Shown here: positions 1 to 3,815 of the stretch, in pieces
Layout: each line of letters opens with the position of its first letter
How positions within the stretch are numbered: position 1 is the stretch's first letter
From: UKL13-2 sp043756275
Lineage (GTDB): Bacteria > Pseudomonadota > Gammaproteobacteria > Burkholderiales > Usitatibacteraceae
Reading direction: 5' to 3'
DNA: 5,055 nt
Assembly: GCA_043756275.1 (NCBI GenBank)
Contig: JAYURJ010000082.1
Location: forward strand, 1-5,055
The notes under the pieces: model-generated
Seen by the model: only the letters and a program-made list of their open reading frames with translations
Databases searched by the model: none
Told to the model about the DNA's origin: nothing
Program-made: the position numbers and the translations under genes

Positions 1-2
1 AC

Positions 3-110
3 GAGAAGGCGCTGCTCTCCTTCGACCGGGAACGGGGTGGTCGCGCACGGCTTGGGTTTGCGACTAATCAGCCGCGTACTATTGGGGTGACGCTTCGGAA
101 AACGTTTTAA
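3..110 (+). CDS. TonB-dependent receptor, C-terminal end (partial)
   Basis: The gene enters from outside the window in frame 3; 35 codons are visible before a TAA at 108-110. The tail reads ...RLGFATNQPRTIGVTLRKTF. It ends in an aromatic-terminated final beta-strand (alternating hydrophobic residues, last residue Phe), as outer-membrane beta-barrels do for recognition by the BAM complex. The 'PRTxGVTLRKxF' pattern is typical of the last strand of TonB-dependent receptors, which import siderophores, cobalamin or other ligands across the outer membrane using TonB energy. The ligand cannot be told from this fragment. A strong terminator follows 17 bases after the stop, so this is the last gene of its transcript. 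The other two frames close with less protein-like sequence. Family assignment rests on one strand motif, so another outer-membrane barrel remains possible. Confidence 0.75.
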   Translation, partial: EKALLSFDRERGGRARLGFATNQPRTIGVTLRKTF

Positions 111-127
111 GCCGGTATTGCTCAATG

Positions 128-160
128 ACGCCGCGGGTTTTGGCCCGCGGCGTTTTTTTT
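128..160 (+). terminator. Rho-independent terminator after the TonB receptor gene
   Basis: A perfect 9-bp GC-rich stem (129-137 CGCCGCGGG pairing with 144-152 CCCGCGGCG, extendable by A128-T153) closes a 6-base loop and is followed at once by eight T residues (153-160). It sits 17 bases after the receptor stop codon. Stem, loop and T-tract are all directly visible. Confidence 0.94.
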
Positions 161-182
161 GTGCGCCCGGCGCGGGCTAAAT

Positions 183-512
183 CTATACGTGGAAGTCGCG
201 AAGAAATGCGAGCCTGCCCCATTGATTGGCACGCAGAGTAAAAACACCAGCATTGGCGAGCCTTTCAGGCCAAAACACCTGGACGCGAATAATTTCAGAG
301 TGGTTGACACTTCGTAGAACCCAATACTCGAAGAAGGTACTCGAAGGGGAGGAGGTTGGGGAATAAGAAGCGGAGGTGTGTGTCTTCAGATTCCAGTTTA
401 TTGAACGAGGAGAGGTAGTTAGGACTGCCTGAAGTTCATTAAGCCATTGAAGATAAAGTGAAATTCTCGAAGTGCGCGATCGTAAAACAACCAAGTATTT
501 TACTGAATTCAC
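183..512 (-). CDS. Doubtful hypothetical protein, 109 aa
   Basis: An open frame of 109 codons starts at a GTG (510-512) and has no internal Met, so a real gene would depend on this GTG. A purine-rich GGATAGGG lies 2 bases upstream, which is too close for an ideal Shine-Dalgarno site, and a CATAAT (541-546 on the minus strand) could be a -10 box. The N-terminal 60 residues are Ser/Thr-rich and low-complexity. The last 50 residues look more protein-like (alternating hydrophobics around 'IIRVQVFWPERLANAGVFTLRANQWGRL'-like segments, of which only key residues Trp, Arg and Gly are noted). I do not recognise a family. Base composition is more AT-rich than the neighbouring genes. It could be a chance open frame in an accessory gap; without it, 161-551 holds nothing else I can support. 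Confidence 0.28.
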   Translation of the reverse strand: MNSVKYLVVLRSRTSRISLYLQWLNELQAVLTTSPRSINWNLKTHTSASYSPTSSPSSTFFEYWVLRSVNHSEIIRVQVFWPERLANAGVFTLRANQWGRLAFLRDFHV

Positions 513-539
513 GACCCTATCCGAACCTGTTTTTTCGCA

Positions 540-546
540 TATTATG
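540..546. promoter_or_regulatory. Possible back-to-back -10 boxes in a 39-bp divergent gap
   Basis: The palindromic core CATATTATG (538-546) gives TATTAT on the + strand (540-545) and CATAAT on the - strand (546-541), both good -10 hexamers. No matching -35 box is evident on the + strand. If used, the + strand start point would fall at or very near the ATG at 552. This is weak evidence, based on hexamer similarity only. Confidence 0.22.
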
Positions 547-551
547 TTTGC

Positions 552-839
552 ATGCGCAACCCAATTAACTTCGACTGGATCAAGCCACTCGCCAAGAACA
601 TGGATGCGAAAACATCCCTTGGCGCCGTGCTTGTGGGCGGAATAGTGATGGTCGGTCTGTTTGGCGGGTCTGGGGGTCTATTGTTGGGCACGTTCCTGGT
701 GACACCACTGACCATAATTGCCGTAGGTATTTTTCAAGAGAAGACCGATCCCAAGATCGAGAAGAAATCCTCTCGGGTGGCCCGCCGTGCCAAACCTAAG
801 CTCCTACCAGATAAGGAGGGGCCAACGTTGACAAAATGA
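552..839 (+). CDS. Small two-helix membrane protein of unknown function, 95 aa
   Basis: I do not recognise a family. The protein has two hydrophobic segments, about residues 22-38 and 43-61, joined by a glycine-rich turn (GLFGGSGG, 36-43). That predicts an inner-membrane helical hairpin. The tail after residue 62 is very basic (EKKSSRVARRAKPK), as expected for a cytoplasmic C-terminus under the positive-inside rule, so both ends should be cytoplasmic. The ATG at 552 has no clear Shine-Dalgarno sequence. A TATTAT six bases upstream would allow a leaderless transcript. A second in-frame ATG at 600 (Met17) would keep both helices. The hydrophobic/basic zoning is unlikely in a random frame, which is the main support. 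It lies between the receptor terminator and a repeat cluster and has no evident operon partner. Confidence 0.55.
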   Translation: MRNPINFDWIKPLAKNMDAKTSLGAVLVGGIVMVGLFGGSGGLLLGTFLVTPLTIIAVGIFQEKTDPKIEKKSSRVARRAKPKLLPDKEGPTLTK

Positions 840-950
840 GGTCGAATCGCGCTAACGGCTGTGTAGCTAACAGGTTGAATGAGTTACACAAAACGGGAGT
901 TTGGCCGCCCAATATACAGGCACTACTTTGTAATCAGGTACGTAGGACTG

Positions 951-994
951 CAGCAGAAAAAAGCGGGGGTCACAGCAGAAAAAAGCGGGGGTCA
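951..994. repeat. Perfect 22-bp tandem duplication
   Basis: Two identical, directly adjacent 22-bp units occupy 951-972 and 973-994. Each begins CAGCAGAAAAAAGCGGGGGT and ends CA. The second unit runs into GGGTCAGGTCT (989-999), the left direct repeat of the palindromic element next to it. Sequences containing 'GGGTCAGGTCT' are, from memory, common near REP-associated (RAYT, Y1-type) transposase genes in proteobacteria. No transposase is present here. Confidence 0.9.
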
Positions 995-999
995 GGTCT

Positions 1000-1112
1000 C
1001 AATACTGTTCGTTTAGCAAAAATAACCCGTTCGCCCTGAGCCAGTCGAAGGGTTTCGTCCATAAGACCCTTCGACAGGCTCTGGGCGAACGGGGACTAAA
1101 CGAACAGTATTG
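1000..1112. mobile_element. Nested palindromic MITE-like element (copy C)
   Basis: The outer inverted repeat is 16 bp and perfect: 1000-1015 CAATACTGTTCGTTTA against 1097-1112. Inside it a 28-bp inverted repeat (1026-1053 against 1066-1093, two mismatches) closes a 12-base loop. It carries the core CTTCGACAGGCT...GGGCGAACGG that is also found in copies A and B. An 11-bp direct repeat GGGTCAGGTCT flanks it (989-999 and 1112-1122, overlapping the right arm by one base), either a target duplication or part of the element. It encodes no protein, so it would have to be mobilised in trans. It lies 65 bases beyond the higA stop and could form a strong hairpin in transcripts from either side. It has no T-tract, so I do not call it a terminator. 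Confidence 0.75.
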
Positions 1113-1177
1113 GGTCAGGTCTTTCATTATCACTTTTCGAACGAATTAAAAGCGCCGCGCCCGATATTTCCAAACAC

Positions 1178-1474
1178 CTACGCCGCCAACCGCTCAATCT
1201 GATCCAGGTCCGCGCCAATTTGCTTGCGCGATTCCTCAAGATCGTAGTCTGCTTGCAGTCCCAGCCAAAACCCTTCGCTGGTCCCAAACGCTTTGGCAAG
1301 ACGAAGCGCCGTATCGGCCGTGATGCCGCGTTTACCCAGCACGATTTCATTGATGCGGCGTGGCGGAACGCCCGTGGCGCGGGCGAGGGCGTTTTGACTG
1401 ATTTCCATAGGCAGCAGGAACTCTTCGAGGAGCACTTCGCCGGGATGAATATTGGGCAGAGTTTTTGTCTTCAT
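1178..1474 (-). CDS. higA: HigA-type antitoxin (XRE-family HTH), 98 aa
   Basis: This is the antitoxin and transcriptional repressor of a type II toxin-antitoxin pair. It binds and neutralises HigB and represses its own operon. The N-terminus NIHPGEVLLEEFLLPM (residues 8-23) is the HigA/VapI signature. A helix-turn-helix of the XRE type covers about residues 24-62 (ISQNALARATGV...RINEIVLGKRGITADTALRLAKAF), followed by the usual FWLGLQADYDLE (69-80). Full family length is about 95-105 aa, so it is intact. The ATG at 1474 has a GAGG six bases upstream that overlaps the TGA of higB, and the gap to higB is only 8 bases. Translation is therefore probably coupled. The toxin-first order is the normal one for higBA. 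Confidence 0.94.
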   Translation of the reverse strand: MKTKTLPNIHPGEVLLEEFLLPMEISQNALARATGVPPRRINEIVLGKRGITADTALRLAKAFGTSEGFWLGLQADYDLEESRKQIGADLDQIERLAA

Positions 1475-1482
1475 TTGAAACC

Positions 1483-1764
1483 TCAGTGGTAGTCCACTAT
1501 CTGTACATCAGAAACGCCGGCGTCGCTCCATCGAAAGCAAATCCGCCATTGATCGTTTACGCGAATGCTGTGTTGGCCTTTCATGTCACCCTTCAATGCT
1601 TCCAGCCGATTGGCGGGCGGAATGCGCAGGTCGTCGAGCCGTCTTGCGTTATTGATCATACGAAGCTTTCGCCGCGCGGATGATTGGATCGCAATCGGCA
1701 GGCGGCGCGACACTTCGCCATTCCAAATACGCTCTGCTTCCTTGTCGACAAAGCTCAGGATCAT
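1483..1764 (-). CDS. higB: HigB-type toxin (RelE/ParE superfamily), 93 aa
   Basis: This is a ribosome-dependent mRNA interferase, the toxin of a HigBA pair. The open frame extends six codons further up to 1782. The ATG at 1764 gives MILSFVDKEAERIWNG, matching the usual 'MIxSFxDKxxExxxxG' start, and a promoter -10 box lies in the upstream stretch, so 1764 is chosen. Family hallmarks are RRKLRMINNARRLDDLRIPPANRLEALKGD (in part, residues 31-60), then GQHSIRVNDQWRICFRW (63-79) and the C-terminal Asp91-Tyr92-His93. In Proteus vulgaris HigB the corresponding terminal Asp-Tyr-His is needed for mRNA cleavage. Length equals the family norm, with no truncation or frameshift. The gene is first in the operon, with higA 8 bases downstream. 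There is no recognisable Shine-Dalgarno sequence before the ATG. Confidence 0.95.
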   Translation of the reverse strand: MILSFVDKEAERIWNGEVSRRLPIAIQSSARRKLRMINNARRLDDLRIPPANRLEALKGDMKGQHSIRVNDQWRICFRWSDAGVSDVQIVDYH

Positions 1765-1769
1765 GGTTG

Positions 1770-1799
1770 ATTGTAACGGCAAGCGTTATGTAACGTCAA
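1770..1799 (-). promoter_or_regulatory. higBA promoter (leaderless geometry)
   Basis: On the minus strand, -35 TTGACG (1799-1794) and -10 TACAAT (1775-1770) are separated by 18 bp. Each matches five of six consensus bases. Only five bases (CAACC) separate the -10 box from the higB ATG, so transcription would start at or within one or two bases of the A of ATG. The absence of a Shine-Dalgarno sequence fits a leaderless mRNA. Confidence 0.72.
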
Positions 1800-1805
1800 C
1801 CGTTA
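1774..1805. promoter_or_regulatory. Twin palindromic operator, probable HigA binding sites
   Basis: Two inverted repeats of identical design lie side by side: TAACG-N5-CGTTA at 1774-1788 and again at 1791-1805, with centres 17 bp apart. The first overlaps the -10 end and spacer; the second covers the whole -35 box. Occupancy by HigA dimers would block RNA polymerase, giving autoregulation. Proteobacterial HigA proteins are known to bind TTAAC/GTTAA-type palindromes, which agrees with these half-sites. The palindromes are directly seen; HigA binding is inferred. Confidence 0.78.
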
Positions 1806-1847
1806 TAGCTGGTTTGTGTGCGACCGGTTTGATGCCAAAAATGTCAT
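1803..1847 (-). pseudogene. Possible eroded toxin start behind the DUF433 antitoxin
   Basis: An ATG (1847-1845) overlaps the DUF433 stop codon by the classic ATGA arrangement of coupled toxin-antitoxin genes. It opens a 14-codon frame, MTFLASNRSHTNQL, that ends at a TAA (1805-1803). DUF433 antitoxins are usually followed by a DUF5615 PIN-like toxin beginning 'M(K/R)FLADxN', and MTFLASN resembles that start. No further toxin sequence is visible before the higB promoter. It may be a deletion remnant, but 14 codons are too few to be sure and a chance match is quite possible. Confidence 0.25.
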
Positions 1848-2065
1848 GCGGCGAGACGTGCGATGCAGCTGCGCTGCGCACCAAAATGCAGGCAGGCGCG
1901 AACGTCTTCTGGTTCGAGATCGGGGAAATCCGCAAGAGTCGTTTGTTCAGTGACGCCCTGCGCCAGCATTTCGAGAATGTCGGCAACGCGGATACGCATC
2001 CCACGTACACAGGGGCGACCGCCGCACTGATTGGCGTTGAAGGTGATGCGTTCATCACGTGTCAT
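1844..2065 (-). CDS. DUF433 (VapB45-like) antitoxin, 73 aa, without partner toxin
   Basis: This is a small DNA-binding-type protein of the DUF433 family, predicted antitoxins related to VapB45 that normally pair with a PIN-like DUF5615 toxin. Hallmarks are ERITFNANQCGGRPCVRGMRI (in part; residues 5-25, with the invariant GxPCxRGxR), then VADILEMLAQGVTEQ (27-41) and LADFPDLEPEDVRACL (44-59), the winged-helix region. Length is normal for the family (about 70-80 aa). The ATG at 2065 has only a weak purine stretch (AGAGCG) upstream. The usual downstream toxin is missing: only 79 bases separate the stop from the higB start, and these hold the higBA promoter. The gene may be an orphan antitoxin, an anti-toxin defence remnant, or a relic of a recombined locus. 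Codon pattern and strand match its higBA neighbours. Confidence 0.88.
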   Translation of the reverse strand: MTRDERITFNANQCGGRPCVRGMRIRVADILEMLAQGVTEQTTLADFPDLEPEDVRACLHFGAQRSCIARLAA

Positions 2066-2143
2066 TTTTGCACGCTCTGATAAAAGCTATTAGTGAACAA
2101 AGCATATCATTTTTGCAATCCGTCACGGTTGCATCGGGGGGGA

Positions 2144-2156
2144 TCACAACTTGTGA
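2144..2156. promoter_or_regulatory. 13-bp perfect palindrome upstream of the DUF433 gene
   Basis: TCACAA-C-TTGTGA is a perfect 6-1-6 inverted repeat whose near edge is 78 bases before the DUF433 ATG. A looser ACTTG-N7-CAAGT (2149-2165) overlaps it. It could be an operator for the DUF433 protein or another regulator. No good promoter hexamer pair could be matched to it. Apart from this and MITE copy A, I see nothing definite in 2066-2360. Confidence 0.3.
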
Positions 2157-2215
2157 ACCTCAAGTGCACACCACCACTTAGATTTGTTTTGGCAGCACGG
2201 CCTGCATAACACTAA

Positions 2216-2325
2216 GGAAACTCTGATTAAGTCCTTCGACAGGCTCAGGACGAACGGACACTTATTGATTCCGCTCGTGGTGAGCTTGTCGAATCACACT
2301 CAAAATAGACTTAATCAGAGGTTCC
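2216..2325. mobile_element. 110-bp MITE, copy A, with CTAA target duplication
   Basis: The terminal inverted repeats are 18 bp with one mismatch: 2216-2233 GGAAACTCTGATTAAGTC against 2308-2325, whose reverse complement is GGAACCTCTGATTAAGTC. The element is flanked on both sides by CTAA (2212-2215 and 2326-2329), a 4-bp target duplication. A second, imperfect inverted repeat nests inside (2235-2257 against 2271-2293, four mismatches in 23) around a 13-base loop. Ends beginning GGAA with a 4-bp YTAR target duplication are what IS5-group elements show, so an IS5-like transposase is a likely mobiliser; this is inference. It is non-coding and lies 35 bases after the dehydrogenase stop. Confidence 0.87.
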
Positions 2326-2360
2326 CTAAATGATGGCGTGCTCAACTTAGCCCAATAAAA

Positions 2361-3647
2361 TCACAATCGCCACAACGTAAATCCTTTGGCGGCTACGGTC
2401 GTGCGATCAAGTGCCGACTTGACATCAATCACGCAGCCGTTCGGCACCGCTTTTGACAGCAGGTTATCGAGCGGCATCGCCAGATATTCCTTGTGTGCGA
2501 CCGCGAGTACGAGCGCATCTGCGGCTGGCATCTTGTCCCATGCGGTCAGCGCAATGCCGTATTCATGTTCAGCTTCTGCGGATTCACCATGCGGGTCGTG
2601 CACGTGCACGGTCATGCCATATTCTTTCAATTCTCGAATGATGTCGACGACCTTACTGTTACGAAGATCCGGACAATTTTCCTTGAATGTCAGACCCAGC
2701 ACATTCACCACGCCGCCATTCAGATTGCCGCGCGTCTTGATGAGGGTTTTCACGGTTTGCTTGGCGACGTATGCACCCATGCTGTCGTTGATGCGGCGTC
2801 CCGCGAGGATGACTTCCGGGTGATGGCCGAATTTTTCCGCCTGATAGGTGAGGTAGTAGGGATCAACGCCGATACAGTGTCCGCCAACCAAACCGGGCCT
2901 GAACTTCAAAAAATTCCATTTGGTTCCTGCCGCTTCGAGCACCTCAGCCGTATCCAATCCCATGCGATTAAAAATAATCGCCAGCTCATTCATGAAGGCG
3001 ATATTCAAATCGCGCTGCGAGTTTTCAATCACCTTTGCCGCTTCCGCCACACGGATGCTTGAGGCCTGAAAAATTCCCGCTTTCACGACGGTGCCATACG
3101 CTTCGGCAAGTTTAGCCAACGTTTCCGGCGTATCACCTGAAACGATTTTGACGATACGGGTGAGGGTGTGTTCTTTGTCGCCCGGATTGATCCGCTCCGG
3201 TGAATAGCCGACGAAAAATCCTTCTTTCCACTTCAACCCCGACGCGCTTTCGAGTTCCGGGATACAGACTTCTTCGGTGGCGCCCGGATAGACGGTGGAT
3301 TCATAAACCACGATGGCGCCGCGTTTTAAATGCGGGCCGATGGCGCGACTGGCACTGAGCAAAGGCCCGAAATCCGGCAGGCGGGCATCATTCACCGGTG
3401 TTGGCACGGCAACAATGACAATATCGGCTGCCGCAAGCGCGGCTTTGTCGTTCGTTACCTCTAGCCGGGTGGACGCACGAAGATCCTCGGTGGAGACCTC
3501 ACCGGTCGGGTCGATGTGTTTGCGATAGGCGGCAATCTTCTCAGCCGAAATATCAAAACCGATCGTGCGTAGATGTTTGCCAAACTCAACCGCGAGTGGC
3601 AAGCCCACATAACCCAACCCGACAACGGCAATAATTTGCTCAGACAA
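2361..3647 (-). CDS. tviB: UDP-sugar 6-dehydrogenase, TviB/WbpO-like, 428 aa
   Basis: This cytoplasmic enzyme oxidises C6 of a UDP-hexose with two NAD+ to give the uronic acid. The closest type is TviB/WbpO, which acts on UDP-N-acetylhexosamines. Residues are numbered from the chosen TTG start. The Rossmann motif GLGYVG is at 10-15, followed by VAVPTPVND (79-87). YESTVYPGATEE (115-126) separates this group from UDP-glucose dehydrogenases, which have KSTVPVGT. Then come VGYSPERINPGDKEH (146-160), AEAAKVIENSQRDLNIA with the conserved Lys205, and GGHCIGVDPYY with the nucleophile Cys258. A C-terminal UDP-binding domain (about 312-415) contains GLTFKENCPDLRN. The frame extends to an ATG at 3674, but only the TTG at 3647 has a good ribosome site (AGGGAG) and gives a normal N-terminus. 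The gene is bracketed by two inverted MITE copies. Substrate (GlcNAc, GalNAc or glucose form) is not settled by sequence alone. Confidence 0.93.
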   Translation of the reverse strand: MSEQIIAVVGLGYVGLPLAVEFGKHLRTIGFDISAEKIAAYRKHIDPTGEVSTEDLRASTRLEVTNDKAALAAADIVIVAVPTPVNDARLPDFGPLLSASRAIGPHLKRGAIVVYESTVYPGATEEVCIPELESASGLKWKEGFFVGYSPERINPGDKEHTLTRIVKIVSGDTPETLAKLAEAYGTVVKAGIFQASSIRVAEAAKVIENSQRDLNIAFMNELAIIFNRMGLDTAEVLEAAGTKWNFLKFRPGLVGGHCIGVDPYYLTYQAEKFGHHPEVILAGRRINDSMGAYVAKQTVKTLIKTRGNLNGGVVNVLGLTFKENCPDLRNSKVVDIIRELKEYGMTVHVHDPHGESAEAEHEYGIALTAWDKMPAADALVLAVAHKEYLAMPLDNLLSKAVPNGCVIDVKSALDRTTVAAKGFTLWRL

Positions 3648-3653
3648 AGTTTT

Positions 3654-3659
3654 CTCCCT
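3654..3659 (-). promoter_or_regulatory. Ribosome binding site deciding the dehydrogenase start
   Basis: AGGGAG on the minus strand lies exactly six bases (AAAACT) before TTG (3647-3645). The alternative ATG at 3674 is preceded by CTAAGCACTAAGC, which has no anti-ribosomal pairing. This favours the TTG start, giving MSEQIIAVVGLGYVG. Confidence 0.75.
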
Positions 3660-3686
3660 GATTCTGTCCCGCATGCTTAGTGCTTA

Positions 3687-3796
3687 GGAAGCTCTGATTA
3701 AGTCTATTTTGAGTGTGGTTCGACAAGCTCACCACGAACGGAATCAATAACTTACCGTTCGTCCTGAGCCTGTCGAAGGACTTGATCAGAGGTTCC
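3687..3796. mobile_element. 110-bp MITE, copy B, inverted relative to copy A
   Basis: The reverse complement of this segment aligns base for base without gaps to copy A, with 8 differences in 110 by my count. The terminal repeats are 3687-3704 (GGAAGCTCTGATTAAGTC) and 3779-3796. The flanks CTTA (3683-3686) and TCAG (3797-3800) are not an exact target duplication, though CTTAG/CTCAG shifted by one base is a near match. A 7-bp tandem repeat TGCTTAG (3674-3687) abuts it. It lies 19 bases after the epimerase stop and ends 39 bases before the TTG start of the dehydrogenase. If the two genes share a transcript, a long hairpin sits between them. Confidence 0.87.
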
Positions 3797-3815
3797 TCAG
3801 GCTTGTAGTCTGCAA

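Larger units (their letters stand above)
840..1177. other. Gene-free repeat cluster
   Basis: No credible gene lies between the small membrane protein stop and the end of higA. An open frame at 836-1039 on the + strand is largely a translation of the tandem repeat and palindromic element and is not counted as a gene. The contents are the 22-bp tandem duplication and the palindromic element described separately. The remaining bases (840-950 and 1123-1177) show nothing I can name. Confidence 0.6.

Noticed and set aside
836..1039. Plus-strand open frame of 67 codons after the small membrane protein
   Set aside because: It consists mostly of the 22-bp tandem repeat and the left arm of copy C, has no ribosome site and no protein-like pattern.
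1000..1112. Rho-independent terminator for higA or the + strand
   Set aside because: A long hairpin is present but no run of T follows either side; copies A and B likewise lack T-tracts.
951..1122. Possible CRISPR-like array or short repeat array
   Set aside because: The repeats are adjacent without spacers (tandem 22-mers) or are inverted arms of one element; there is no repeat-spacer periodicity and no cas gene.
1565..2080. Plus-strand open frame of 171 codons opposite higB and the DUF433 gene
   Set aside because: It is antisense to two well-supported genes, crosses their promoter and operator, and shows no family features.
2493..3062. Plus-strand open frame of 189 codons inside the dehydrogenase
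   Set aside because: It is an antisense shadow of a strongly conserved coding region; the residues show no domain pattern.
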